64,000 nt of DNA, taken from assembly GCA_014607495.2 (NCBI GenBank), contig CP053156.1, positions 8,122,001-8,186,000 on the forward strand, in the 5' to 3' direction. A model generated the notes under the pieces. It saw only the letters and a program-made list of their open reading frames with translations. It searched no databases and had not been told where the DNA came from. Positions 49,805 through 62,545 of this stretch are shown here, piece after piece. Within the stretch, counting starts at the first letter, position 1. The number at the start of each line of letters is the position of its first letter. The DNA comes from Carposina sasakii. Taxonomy: Eukaryota > Arthropoda > Insecta > Lepidoptera > Carposinidae. The translations under genes were made by a program, and so were the position numbers.

Positions 49805-49995
49805 GCGTCCGTCATCTAAAGCTTGGGGCGTTCTATGGACAAACGCTCTAAGGTTGAGTGTGGGGGACTGGGGGTCCCCCCTAGTCCCCTTCCCCTAGGG
49901 GAGCCGGCGCGCGCCGTTCGATAAATCGATGTGGTATTACAATGCTCTGACTACGGCCTTGAGGGCTGCATGCTGCAGGACACACCCCCGGCAAG
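49805..49995. other. GC-rich block of unknown nature
   Basis: GGGGGACTGGGGGTCCCCCC, TTCCCCTAGGGGAGCCGGCG, GGACACACCCCCGGCAAG. Locally self-complementary and far more GC-rich than its surroundings. No coding frame or known family recognised. Confidence 0.3.
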
Positions 49996-50364
49996 TTCAT
50001 TGCCAACGTGTCCTAATGACAAATGCCATTAGCGAATGTAATCAAGCTATAATAATGTAAGCTGGGTATTTTTTAATAAGCATGCGAGAAAGTTGTAAAC
50101 CACCTTCGAAATGTTACACGGAGAGTGAGAGATTAAAAATGTTTGTTCTTGATAATGTTTTAATGGTTTTTTACCTTGTTTAGTTTTTATTATTATAGTT
50201 TTTAACATGATAGCTAGCAGAATGTTAAAAAAAATACTTTTACATCAGCATATCATTTTGAAAAATGACTGAGAATTAAAACATTTAACAGAATATATTG
50301 ATTGCATAGGTAGAAATCCCGCCCGATCTCCGGTATACTAGAAATATTTACGCATGAATAAGAC

Positions 50365-50660
50365 GTGCATGTCATAAGAGAAGACTATTCGGGCATACTT
50401 TTAGGCGATAACCTAACTTTTACTGATAATTTACACCTTACTAACCGAACTTGTACATCTCAACTATACCCTCAAAATTGGCCAGAAGTGGCACCATGTG
50501 GTTCTGTCGGCCCTTGGTGCTCTGCCTACCTCATAAGGGATAAAGGCGTGATTATATGTATGTATGTATGTAATTTACACCTATCCCCGCCATGCTACAC
50601 ATGAGATCTCCCTTTTCATTCTGTAGTTCTGGTTACCCCATTTCGAGAACACAGCCGTGT
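50365..50660 (+). repeat. Dispersed repeat family D, long copy
   Basis: GCATGTCATAAGAGAAGACT, GATAACCTAACTTTTACTGA, CCTACCTCATAAGGGATAAA, TATGTATGTATGTAA, then AGTTCTGGTTACCCCATTTC. ORFs through this stretch are repeat translation. Confidence 0.55.
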
Positions 50661-50679
50661 GTACTGTACATGTCATCTT

Positions 50680-50910
50680 CATCTTCAGCCTATTGCAGTC
50701 CACTGCTGGACGTAGGCCTTCCCCAGAGCACGCCACAAGGCTACTGCCATAGGGGGTTTTTGCCCATAGTCACCACGCTTGGCAGTCGGATTTTTGGACT
50801 ATGCACTGCTGCCCACCTCCCGGAAACCCTTAGTCGCCTTGTACGATACCCACGGACAGGCATGGGGTGGTACAGACTCTACTCTGCCGGCACCACGCCG
50901 CGATACTGTA
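50680..50910 (-). mobile_element. SINE-like repeat family G, copy 4
   Basis: CAGCCTATTGCAGTCCACTG, TGGACGTAGGCCTTCCCC, then GTCGCCTTGTACGATACCCA and CTCTACTCTGCCGGCACCAC. Confidence 0.6.
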
Positions 50911-53900
50911 CATGTATGTATGTATAAATAATTTGTATAACATTATGTTACTCGATCAAGGTAGATTAAAAAGTAACTGACTTCTATTTCGTAATATTGT
51001 TAGTTCGTCGGTTCAAACTTGACAATGACCTAATGGGTGCAGGACGATAATTGGCACATATCGCATGTCAGATGCAACAGGTTGGCTGTAATGACTTCGT
51101 TTCATTTCAGGCACCTTTCCCACTAGCCAACCTGTCCGGTGGCGCAACCTCTTAATCCGTAGAGTTATGTCTAAATCATAGACAATGATATTCTTAATTG
51201 GACGTTCTATTTAGTTTTCAGATCTTTAAAGTAAATTAATCAATAAAATTTTTAAAATCATTAAATATAATTACTTTTTACGTGTAAAGGATTAAAATAA
51301 CACTATGATTATTAAATACTGGTTGTATGTTGATTATTGACCATTTTTTGATAAACCACTGTCAAAACGACATTGGCTAACAAGATTATGTCAAAACCAC
51401 CATGATACCGAGTTCCGAAAAAATTTACTTTGCGTCGCCAAGTTATGACGCCAAAAGTGTCCTAATGAGGTAGCATCCTCAGAGCCTGAATGCCTAACCG
51501 CTTTTGCTGTTATGTTGTCGGCTAAATGAATTTTATGGATTCGCTTAATATACCTACGTTTAGCGTGTAACGTTCTGCCAGTGTGATTTATGGTTATTTT
51601 TATCGTTGGGGCTATTAATTATTTAGACACGCATTTCTTTAAGAATTTATACATAAACTTCCGCTTATTACTTTGGAAAGAAAATACATTTAGCTTTTAT
51701 TTATATGGACTGAAGTTAAAATCTTGCGTGCCAAATCATGTTTAAATTATGATTGTACCTGTCTACTATGATTTTAATATAAAAAAAAAACAATAATGTA
51801 CTGTATACCCATCAAATTTTAGTCAAGTCCAGGGATTTGGTATCTCCTCTTACGGCCAATTTCAATACGATAGATCAAAAAGAATCTCCAATTTTTTAAT
51901 TCCTAATTTAAAATTTTGTATAAAAACAATTGAAGGTTAAATCTGAGATATGCAAAAAATCTCTCAAGATCAGTTATAGAAATTGGCTGTTAGTCTACCA
52001 TTCTACTCATCTACCAATTTTTTCATAATATTATAACCACTGACTGATATACAGATAGACAAACTTTTGTTTGTACCTATGGATCTAATTAAATATTTAA
52101 AGGGACACACGCCCCAAATACAAAACTTTCTGTCATAAAGGTTTTTACTTATTAATAATTTATACATCACAGAGATTAGACTAATTAAACTTTAATTGGT
52201 GCGCAGGTCAATGCGCCCATCCATAAATTCAACCGTGCAATCTTAATAGGTATTTCCAGTTATTCGCTTTTCTGTGGGAAAAAATCATCATCAATGTATA
52301 CGAGAGTTAAGTTTAGTCCTTGTAATTATTTGATATCCCACATTACTACGAGTATTAAACAAGGCAAGAAGCTAGCTATTACACGTTTGCCAGAACATTA
52401 ACAAATCAAAAATTCTTTCGTTGTTATTTTAACACTTGTAACATAACCCAACGTAATTAAGTAGATAAAGTGCTACAAGCCAAATTGTCTCCATCCAAAC
52501 CCATACCATAAAAAATCCAGACATTTTGTAATAGTGCGTGTTTTGTAATAGGCGGTATACGTATCTCATGAAACGTGATAAGGAAAAAATTATAATAACC
52601 GAGTTATTGATTTCTCCACAATCCACGTGGAACTGAGGGAGCGGAGACACTTGATTCTGATGGTACAACTCCAGCTCAAAGGACCACTTCTAATGTTATT
52701 AGGTATAATGAAAAACGTGCGTAAGTAATATATAAGTAATTGAAAAAAGATCATAATATAAAAGGTAAGAAAAAATGTCTATATTTACTCTAAATTAGAT
52801 CTTTTCTGCATGATTTTATTGATATAGCGTATAATTGTGAAATTTTAATAGGACCAGACGGTTCCGTATTTTTTAAAATACCTAAAATAAATTTATGGTA
52901 GTGCATTATGTTGTCTGAGCCACTTGTATAAGAAACGTCGACTTCAGTTCAGTTGCGGATAAAACGGGCTGCCAGTTTTAATATAAAGGCAGTAATGGAA
53001 AAAATGCAAGCATTAATCTGGCACGAGCAAAGTGAGTTCCGTAGATCTATACGGCACTGGTTTTGAGCATCTTTAAGCGTGTGGGCCTTCATTTTACTAA
53101 AGTAGAGTACACTTAAACTTCTAATAAATAAATATAATAAAGTAGGTATTACGATGTGCACAGAGAACAATGGTGTTTTAACTATTTTGATCTGGTACTA
53201 CTTACATAATGTTGAGTCTACTAACATGCTAACTAACACGTTATATCTTGTACTGTAAATACTAAATTGTGACTCACTAACCTGTGAAACAGATCGACTC
53301 ATCTTATTTATTAGTGTTTTTTTGGTGTAAATTTTAATTGACCAGTCTTTTGTAAATTATTGCTGTATCTATCTATTTACACAGCATTTATAACGTTGTA
53401 GTCCCAAATAAAATAATGAAAAAGTATGCAATAAACGCAATTAAACATTTTACTTTAGCCATGTCGGGAAAATCACGAATTTAGATTATAATAATCTGAA
53501 CTACCTGAAGCTTTGAAAATTTATTTTAAGAGTTCAATATATTTGTCTACAGAACCCTAAAAGGAAACTACCACTAAACGTATAAAAACAAACAAGATAA
53601 AAAACAGTACCTGCGTGGTTTATTCAATTAGTACCGAGACGGACACATAGCTTGGCATAGTAGATAGTAGATTCATGGGCACAGTAATATATTGAGTATA
53701 TACTACCTACCTTAATAACTAATAACAACGTAAAGTAGATATGGCATCAGAATAAAGCTCTGAAGTGCAGGTTTATATTTTATTCTTTATTGTACACAAA
53801 TTAAAAAATATATACCTACACATAAATAATATACAGGAGAAAGGTAGAAATTTTATGTGAAAGTCTAATTAAACTGAATATGAATTTTATTGTTTCTGCA

Positions 53901-54167
53901 TTGAGGTATGTAATGTAGAAACTATAAATCTTGATTTCGGGATTGATTGCAATAATATACATATAGGTAATATGAAGTGACAAAAAAAATATCTACCTAT
54001 ACTGTTACATAGGTATATATCTTTATTATACCTAGGTATATAATATTACTCTATTATCTGATACTGTACTGTACCCAATATCGACGATCCAATTTCATCC
54101 TTAAATTATTCATGTACAACGCGTACCTAACCCATATTGATTTTACAATTATCGTATCCTATTACCC
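50911..54167. other. No gene recognised
   Basis: AT-rich DNA with short chance frames only. No clear repeat boundaries were seen. Confidence 0.5.
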
Positions 54168-54557
54168 ATGACCCTCGAGCCTTGGAAGATGGGGCGCTCT
54201 CTGGTGTGGGACGCAACCTGCGTTGACACCTTAGCAGCGTCCCATCTCCCAGGCACAACAATCAAAAGTGGCTCTGCGGCCAATGCGGCTGAAAACCTCA
54301 AACGACGCAAATACGCAAACCTCAGTGGTGACTACCTATTTGAGCCGTTTGGGGTTGAAACCATGGGGCCATGGGGTCTAGGAGCCCACAGCCTTTTTAA
54401 GGATATTTCGAAAAGGTTGGTCGAGGCATCTCATGACCAGAGGGCTGGCTCATTTTTTGGACTGCGAGTAAGCCTCACTATCCAGCGGGGCAACGCTGCC
54501 AGCCTTTCGGGCACATTGCCAGCGGTGGAGGACTTGCAAGGAGTCTTCTATTTGTAA
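54168..54557 (+). CDS. TE-encoded protein C-terminal fragment, 129 open codons
   Basis: One uninterrupted frame reads MTLEPWKMGRSLVWDATCVD, TLAASHLPG, then GDYLFEPFGVETMGPWG, RAGSFFGLRVSLTIQRGNAA and TLPAVEDLQGVFYL, stop. The pattern (GRSLVWDVTCV..., ...VETLGPWG, ...QRGNA) is one I associate with a short C-terminal domain repeated in many animal genomes next to reverse-transcriptase-like ORFs. That is family knowledge, not a search result. It is much more GC-rich than its flanks, begins with no visible promoter or splice context, and is followed by T-rich DNA. Most likely a 5'-truncated retroelement that has not yet gathered stops; a domesticated gene is possible but less likely. Confidence 0.6.
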   Translation: MTLEPWKMGRSLVWDATCVDTLAASHLPGTTIKSGSAANAAENLKRRKYANLSGDYLFEPFGVETMGPWGLGAHSLFKDISKRLVEASHDQRAGSFFGLRVSLTIQRGNAASLSGTLPAVEDLQGVFYL

Positions 54558-54639
54558 TTTTTTTTTTATTTTGTAGCTCTAGTTTTTTTTATGTAGGTTT
54601 AGTTGTTATTGCAAATAATTTTATATATCTTACCATGCA

Positions 54640-54866
54640 TAATGCATATACCTACACTCCCGTAATCTGGTAGCCAGAACTGCATGATCACTAAGGGGAT
54701 CCCACAGCCACGTTTAGCATAGCAGGGATGGATGTAAATTATCAGTGACAAAGTAGCTAGCATAACCTGAAAGAACGCCTGAGTTTCTTAGTCGACTCTT
54801 CGACATGCATGGAAGGAGAAGCTGATGTATTGTAATGAAGCCCCGCATCAGCACAGGACAAATTCA
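54640..54866 (-). repeat. Dispersed repeat family D copy (inverted)
   Basis: TAGCCAGAACTGCATGATCA, GATGTAAATTATCAGTGACA, GACTCTTCGACATGCATGG, GAAGCCCCGCATCAGCACAG. Inverse order of the copy at 17622. Confidence 0.55.
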
Positions 54867-57641
54867 AAAGGTAAAAACCAAAAGAATTCTGGTAGTCACG
54901 ATCTGAAAGGATGACTGGCTACTATCCACATTAAAGAGAGTAAGAGTCATCGAAAAGTTATCTGATCTAAGTATTTTACTTAAGCCTTAAAGCATTTACG
55001 TGATTGAAAATATCGAGTCGCATCGCCAGGCTAAGAACCCTACCCTACATAATCTTTATAGGCTGCTTTTTTGATGTTATAAGAAGCTTTATTGTTTAAT
55101 ATTTTTATTATTTAGAAAAATGCATATAGTAGAAAAAGATTGGCTCATATTTATTAGAAAAACCTTTGTGACATCATGACTATTCATTTTAAATTGTCAT
55201 AAAACGTTTTTATGTTTTATGCGCGATTTACTGAAAATAATATCCAGAAATATACGATATCAAACAAATAAACCCTCATTTATTTTTCTAAAGTTTGGTG
55301 CATATAATATGTTTGATGTTGTCTTCTTACCTTTATCTAAAATCTAAAATATTCCACCAATATGGTGTAATACGAGTATTATATTTTATATGGCTTCTCT
55401 CACCAATATTTCAAATATTCATGACGGTATGTAGCTTATTCTTATTTGATTAAACCAAAGAGCATTTCCTTATACATTTCTATTCACCCTTCTATTTCCA
55501 ATAGTTGATTGCGAGAGTTCTTAGTTTTTATTGAATATTTTCTATACAGAAAGTACTTTTGGAATAATAAAATCGTTTTGAAAGAGTGAATCACCGTTGG
55601 CGCTGCGCGGAGGTAAGAATGTTTTTGCATTACAAACGACGAATCGTCCCGACAGAATAGTCTCCATATTTGATATTGGATTCTTAGAACCAAGATCATT
55701 TGGAGCTTTTAATATGCGCAGCATTCTTAATGATGCATTCATATTATTCTTATCTTATATACCGATATTTAAGACGTAATTTTATCTGAATAAAACTGGG
55801 TTTAATGTCTGTAAAAAGAATAAGGAATATTTATTTATTTCTTTTTACACACCATCTTTACAGGTAGGTTTGTTGGTTGTAAAGAAATAAGGAGTACTCT
55901 ATTGTACTGTACTTCACAAGGTTTTGATTCCTATGACGTTAGATCAAACAAATTATAATGTACCTATATATGTGCATCTCAGATTATGCATCACAAAATG
56001 AATATTCTGAAAAATAGGTTCGTATCTATTTGCATGTAGATAAGATATTTTAAGGTACGACGTCCTTCTGAAGCTAGAGCAGAAATAGAAACAAGGCCGG
56101 TGCGGTCAGGGTGCCGGTGTTGTATTTCAGGTGAAGCCTATAGTTAAAAACAGAATATCGATACAGGGCAATAGTTAATTTTATCATACTCGTGTGCCAT
56201 GGAGTCTACGTAGATGTACGTTACATTTTACACAAAACGCCATTGAACTGGCACATAGTATGTTAGTTTATACACAATTTATAGGACCCCTTATTAAAGT
56301 TCGTTATACTATTTTATAGAAAAAATATTTAATTTTAAACTCCAAACGTAATTTTTTTCATTTCAAAAAAATTGTGTCTCATAAAAGCCTCCTTGTTATG
56401 AAGATGTTAACTCACTTCAAAGCATCTTCATACAATCAGCATTTATCCCGATTAGTGCATCAAGAGTTATGTAAGTACATCCGTGAGATCATTGGATTAA
56501 TTAGATACATGCTGTTATTGTCACGGTCGGTATACTCGTATGTACAGGCGTCTAGCTTATCTTGTTGCTTAATTAACTGATTTCATATCCACTGCAGTTT
56601 TTTACTTTTATGTTTTGTTATTAGGTAATGATACACTTAGGTATGCATTTTCAGTGAGCGTGATTTATTTAGATATTAAATGAAATTGTATCAGGCGTTA
56701 CAGTTCGGAAGTTCAAACATTCAAGTCAGGTCAGTGGAGGATGTAGGGCCCGGTGGTGGCCATAGTGAAATTTTAGAGATTTCAAAACAAGGAATTATTT
56801 TATATAGATCACAGGAAGAAGTGTGAATTGGTACAGTTGAAGTTAGTATTCAGATGAACCAGAGATCAGACAATTCAGTACAGTCATGAGCAATAAATGT
56901 TTACACAAATGTTCTCATGCCTTTTTATGGCAAGGTTCAAATTCCAACAAAAATGTATACATCTTATTATACGTTACTGTACAAGTAAGTAATTGATTTG
57001 CATTCGATATACCGCATGGTAGCGGCCGCGAATACCACCACCCCTCTCTATAGGTGTACATATGGGCATCGTTAAAGTCGATGGAGACGGAAAGTATCAA
57101 AAGCCGCCGTATTTATCACGAGCAATAGGGCATCCGCATGGTAGCCTAATCCATACCAAGCTTTCCTAAGAAAGGTTGGCATCGCGCAGTCGGTCGGTGG
57201 TAAAACCATTGCTAAATCACATTTGCAATCATCATCTTCGTGCCCATATCCCATTATTGATCCTTATTGCCAAGGTGTTTATTTTACGTACAAAAAATAC
57301 AGTCTATTATAGTTTAGTAGGTACATAATAATATATTGTCACGTTTTAAAGTTTCTGTAAATCCAACTTAGTTTTGGTCGTATAGCGTGACAACTAACTA
57401 CACAGCTCATTCTCTACTATGTCCCTAACGATAATCAAATCGTTGAACTAACAAGGCTATCAAAATACCGCAGGAACTTTCACCGAGGTCGCTCTGGGAC
57501 GTTTATTATAGTCTAATTGTGTAACAAATCACAATATTATATGAGGCCAAGGTTTATGATGGATAACCTAATTTATTTAAAGAAAATAAAACCGGACTGC
57601 GTACTTTTTTTTACAAATTTTCTCAAGCTCAAATCCGATTA
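54867..57641. other. No gene recognised
   Basis: Mostly AT-rich. A less AT-rich block at about 57020-57250 (GCATGGTAGCGGCCGCGAAT; ATCATCATCTTCGTGCCCAT) may be an unrecognised repeat. No coding evidence. Confidence 0.45.
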
Positions 57642-57725
57642 GGCACTAGAAAATGCCAAAAAAATATACATACAAACATGCACTCGAAAAGCATAACCCT
57701 CCTTTGGAGCAGTCGGGTAAAAATA
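57642..57725 (+). repeat. GCAGTCGGGTAA retroposon-like fragment
   Basis: ATATACATACAAACATGCAC, CATAACCCTCCTTTGGAGCA, GTCGGGTAA. Close relative of the stretch at 2714-2795. Confidence 0.5.
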
Positions 57726-58271
57726 TAATTTATTGCGATCATTATTTATATTAAAGGTAGATTTGCTGTCACTGTTAAAAACCTAGATGGATTGCGAAAT
57801 ATAACGTTACACTGTGATGGCTAGTAAGTACTTAGTGCTTTAATGGTATCTGTTAATAACGATTAAATTTTGAAACTTGATAACACATATTTTTAAATTG
57901 GAATTAAATAGGTACGTAGGTTTTAGTTCAAAGATCGTTTAGGTTTAAACAACTTACCACAATTCGTGTTAACAACGAAACGATTACTATTTAATAAATT
58001 ACATCTGAGGCATTATTGGGGTTTTGTTAATTAGTTTTCCAAATATGTCCGATCTGTATGAAAAGCTTAACAACATCGAGTATCTAGTATATCCTTTAAG
58101 GTATCAACGCCGGGAGCAACAGAAAGATCACCAGAAAAGTATAAACTGAAGAAAATATCTTTCCATATTCAGATGACTATTACTAAAAACGACTGCGATA
58201 TCGCATTTCGTTTCGCGAAACAGATTTGACGGACGACAAATCAGCGGTTTGTGGTTTCACTAGGTAACCTA

Positions 58272-58304
58272 CACCATAGAGGAATTTAATATTATTCCTC
58301 TATG
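58272..58304. repeat. Small hairpin CATAGAGGAAT / ATTCCTCTATG
   Basis: 11-base exact arms with a 10-base loop. Same arm sequence as the hairpins at 29221 and 39411. Confidence 0.55.
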
Positions 58305-58492
58305 CCTACACGCACCGCGCTGATTTGTGTGGCCTAATTTATAAATTACCTTATCTTAATGGTTTGGATTGTCGAGGTCGCATCCTTAATGTTATTGCTG
58401 GATAGAGTTTATATTTTGCTTGTTTTATTTTTGTACAATATGTTTGGTATTCTTAATATTTTTACAATACTCCTTTATACGCTGTATATTTA

Positions 58493-58710
58493 ACTAGCGG
58501 CCGCCTATGACTTCGTCCGCGTGAGGGGACATTGCACCCGTGCAAGTAAGCTACGAGTATATAGCAAGCCGGGGTAGGATATATATATCAACCTCGATAA
58601 ATGGGCTATCTAAAAATGAAAGACTTTTTTAAATCGTACTAGTAGTTCCTGTGATTACTACGTTCAACCAAACAAACATACAGCAGCTTTATAATATTAG
58701 TGTAGATTTA
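58493..58710 (-). mobile_element. LINE-type 3' end (inverted)
   Basis: CTAGCGGCCGCCTATGACTT, CGTCCGCGTGAGGGGAC, then AACCAAACAAACATACAGCA and TTATAATATTAGTGTAGAT. This is the inverse of the common moth retroposon end also at 17415. Confidence 0.6.
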
Positions 58711-58784
58711 AGAATAATCTAAACGATATCTAAACTCTCCGTACCTACAGATTTTGTTAGTGGACTATTTTCATGTCGTCTTGC

Positions 58785-58880
58785 TTAATCATCATCTTCC
58801 TGTCCTGTTCCCATTTATTTGGGGTCGGCGCAATATGTACTTTTCTTCCATTCATCCCTATGTATTATCCATCGTCTTGC
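58785..58880 (+). repeat. TTTGGGGTCGGCGCAATATG retroposon fragment
   Basis: CATTTATTTGGGGTCGGCGC, AATATGTACTTTTCTTCC, ATTCATCCCTATG. Same module as at 39158. Confidence 0.55.
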
Positions 58881-59509
58881 TTAATATATGCTCTTTTATT
58901 ATCCCATGAAGGTATATCAGATATCAATTATTCCATATTATACGAGATACTTGTACTGTTACAAAAAAGGTATATTGTGTGAGCTTTCTCTTTTAACAAA
59001 TACGTTTCGTAACACGGAATAAAACCACCAAAATAATTTAAATATACATTGAAACATAAGCTAGAGATTAGGCCTTTCACGTTCCATGAATATTCGTGGG
59101 AGGTTATAGGTATATAATATAATAATGTACATCTGTACCCACAACATCAACACCCACAATAATTCCAACTGAAAAGCTCGGACTGACAGGAGGAAAAAAC
59201 AAAGTGAAAAAAACTGTTAATACATTTTTGTAACGTGTTTTTTTTTTATTTTCCAATAAGTTATATTTCTTTATATACCATGAGACGAAATGACATTGAT
59301 ATTTGAAATTAAAATAATGCAATAGGTAGGTGTAGATTCTATTGCAAATAATTTTAGTACGAAGGTAGGTAATATTTATTACTTATAAATAATGCAATAC
59401 AATTTCCGTATGACATTACTTCACACAAAGAATAATAAGAGCTTTTGATCATAAAGAATTTTCAAAAACTTTCTTCTTTTAAAAAACTTTAAATAAATCA
59501 TGTACCTAA

Positions 59510-59681
59510 GGGCCGGTTCATATCTGATCTCCAGGTACAAGCAAACGTACGTTCGACCATGCTCGACGCACTAACGTATCATGAGTGTGAACGATCGAGT
59601 GTTTTTCTATACATTTTGTCTGTTTTGGCGTTACGCGACCGATAATACGCGACGCATGTTCCGTCAGATATGAACCGACCC
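59510..59681. mobile_element. 172-bp Harbinger-like MITE with TAA target duplication
   Basis: GGGCCGGTTCATATCTGATC at the left and the inverse CAGATATGAACCGACCC at the right, flanked by TAA on both sides (59507-59509 and 59682-59684). G-rich ends plus a 3-base TAA duplication are hallmarks of PIF/Harbinger MITEs. The interior contains CGACGCACTAACG and GCGACGCATGTTCCG. Confidence 0.7.
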
Positions 59682-60214
59682 TAAAAGTAACTGGAGTATC
59701 ATATATCTTAGTATTAAAACAGTTTTAAAATATTTACTTCGATAATTTGAGTATCGAAGCCTCCGAGTATTTCTCAATGACACGTAAGCACCCTTATGAA
59801 TTTACCAATAAGCCATTGACTTTTGCATGACTTTGGTCATAGAATACTCGTACCAAATAACAAAGGTATAAAAGAAACATTCTGAGAAAGAACCATACAA
59901 AACAGTATCGTAGTAAATAAGAAAGTGCATATCACTTCGCAAATCGGTTAACTTCACCATTCAATCCTATCATCAACCTATCGCCCACAATCATTCGTTC
60001 ATCTCTTTTTAATACGTCAGAAATAAGTGAGAGAACCATGAAGAAGGTATAAAAGAGGAGGTGGAACTATGAAGTGAGTTGTGTGGCAATCGTGAGGCCA
60101 TGACGTCATGATAGGGGCGGAGCTTTAGCGCCAGTGTAACACAGTAGCTGTGTAACCACATGCTTGTGCTCCGAAATGTAACCGTATTAAAATTACAAAG
60201 ACACTACCGCTTTT

Positions 60215-60294
60215 ATCAGTTTTATCTTTTACTAAAACGTAGTATAATATTGCCATCAGTTTTATCTTTTACTAAAACGTAGTATAATATTGTC
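60215..60294 (+). repeat. 40-bp tandem duplication
   Basis: Two copies of ATCAGTTTTATCTTTTACTA, AAACGTAGTATAATATTGCC, adjacent and differing by one base (C/T). A recent duplication. Confidence 0.85.
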
Positions 60295-62149
60295 ATCTAG
60301 CACTAGTAAACAATCTTGAACCATATTGATAATGAGCAAGTATTTGGACTACAAGATGGTTTCTATGTAAATGGGCAGGGCTACAGTGTTCAGTGCTCCC
60401 CTGGTCCCATGCTTCACCCCCGCTATTTTTTTGTCTGAAAATATACTTAGCCGCTACTCCTCTTTTATTTCTTCTTCGTGGAGAAAACCATCAGTCGGTT
60501 GATAGAGTAGAGTCGTTTGATTAAGCAATCATACATACATTGTCTGTATTTACAAAAGCGACTTAAGCTCTAGGATGTGCTAGGCCTAATGTGAGCCTAA
60601 ATTGTATTTAATACTTACCGACATAGGCCTTATTCTCTTAAGAGCATCTTAGTTGTTCAGATTATTGGCTCCCTGATCGATTATTTGGGTCAGACGAAGC
60701 CTACTAACTTAAGTTCAAACTTTTATAACCTGATGTCTGCTAGCTCTCTCATCTAGGGATAAGTCGCCATAAAAGTGGTCAAGTTTTGCTATTCTAGGTA
60801 AATAATTTAACTAGACCAAATAAACTTGTGGCCTTATCAAAACTTAATTTGACTAGCAGCTGTTGTAGGGCTGTCAACTTTGGTCCAAGTTTTTCATAAC
60901 TACCTTAAAGTCGAGGCCCAGCTATCAATTGTGATATGTTTTTTCATTATAAAAGTTGTTAAAGTAGGTATACTTTATACTGAACGGTTTTCAGTGTCTC
61001 AATGGGCTTCCGGATTTTTTGCTGATAATGCCCGTGTAGATTAAAGTACCGCGATAAGAGCACAGGGTACGCCTACGTGTTGACATTTTGACAAAGTGGT
61101 TAGCGGTTATATCTTTACCTTATCACGTAATGAAATGACTTGGTCAGGAAATAGGTTGTTTATAACACAATAACAGTATTTTTATGATGATACAATAAGT
61201 ATTATTGTAGATATTATCTCGAGGCCAGATATGGCGAGGTAAAAGATCAGTTGAGATAATGAGATCCTGCAGTTCTGGGTATTGTAGGGTATTTCTAAAA
61301 AATGGAGGTAGTTTTTGTATTTTAAATTAAAAAGCTCAAACATAAAACGACATTCTTGTTCAAGTAACCATTCATTCATTCATTCGTTCGTAACAAAGCG
61401 CTGCAAGCAAGAGAGGCAGTTGGTTCCAGAGTGTGGTTTGAGGATCATTAATTGTAACAATTGAGGAGTAAATAATCTATCTGATAATATATAATAAATA
61501 GTCTATCTGGGTTTTGGAGTGTTTTTTTTATAAAAATACTATAATTAGTATCTCCATCGCGAATAAGTTCTACAGACACATTTTAATAGCGAGGAGGCCA
61601 AAATAATAAGTAATTTCGCTGTATCTGAGTAACTAGGGCGACCAAAACTACTGGGCATAGAAAGCATGTTATGTTAGAAGTTTGAAGAGTGTAAGGAAAC
61701 TTTAAAAAACAATTTCCCCGAGTGATAATGGGTACCTGCTAAAGTTTACAGTATCGTGGGCGAGAGTGATAATGTAAAATTTTTAATATGGTGAAATCAC
61801 GTTGTAAATATTTCAAATAAACATGTTTATAGATGTTCCTAACATTATACGATCGTAATAGGATACCACGATTAGTTTATGACTCCAGTCACTATGTCAA
61901 TTTGGCGAGGTGGACTTACATCCGTTTCTATAGACAAGTACACTTTTAATCATGTTATTATTTTACACTAGAATTCATACGTATTTAATTTTATTTTATT
62001 TTAGCTGACTTTTGACAGTTCAATCTTCTCCAAAGATTGAGGTGTTAGAGAACAAAACTACTTAGTCTAGGATTAATTATTTAGTTATAGACATTATATA
62101 TAACCAATAAAACAAGGCGGCTATTGTATGCCAGAAAAATATACCTAGA

Positions 62150-62335
62150 TAATATCTGAAGTATTATCTTCTTCTTCTCTATTTTATAAAAATGAATCGC
62201 TGAATGTGTTGCTAAGCGCAAATCTCGAGAACAGCTGAACCGATTTCGCTAATTATTTTTTTAGAATACTCCTTGAAATACGAGAATAGTTCTGACTATA
62301 GCTGCCGCCCATGACTTTGTCCACGTGAGAGGGCT
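62150..62335 (+). mobile_element. LINE-type 3' end interrupted by a SINE
   Basis: AAATCTCGAGAACAGCTGAA, CCGATTTCGCTAATTATTTT, GCCCATGACTTTGTCCACGT. The tail breaks off where the next SINE begins. Confidence 0.5.
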
Positions 62336-62349
62336 ATTTTTCACACATT

Positions 62350-62545
62350 AGTCCCACACTAAGATCCCTAAGGTCTTGTGTCGTGGGTACTAAGCACCGG
62401 TATACAATTACATACATAAGTATATAAACATCACTCGGAATCAAACATCAATATTCATCATATCAATGTTTGTACCTACTGGGATGCGAACCCAGGACCT
62501 ATGGCGTCGTAGGCAGGGTCACTATCTACTAGACTAATCGGCCGT
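62350..62545 (-). mobile_element. tRNA-derived SINE, copy 4
   Basis: Read on the - strand: CGGCCGATTAGTCTAGTAGA, GGTTCGCATCC (box B with one change), then the shared body and AGACCTTAGGGATCTTAGTG. It is inserted into a LINE tail. Confidence 0.8.

Noticed and set aside
50365..50927. Adjacent ORFs of 79 and 111 codons as small genes
   Set aside because: They coincide with dispersed repeat families D and G, present several times elsewhere with stops.
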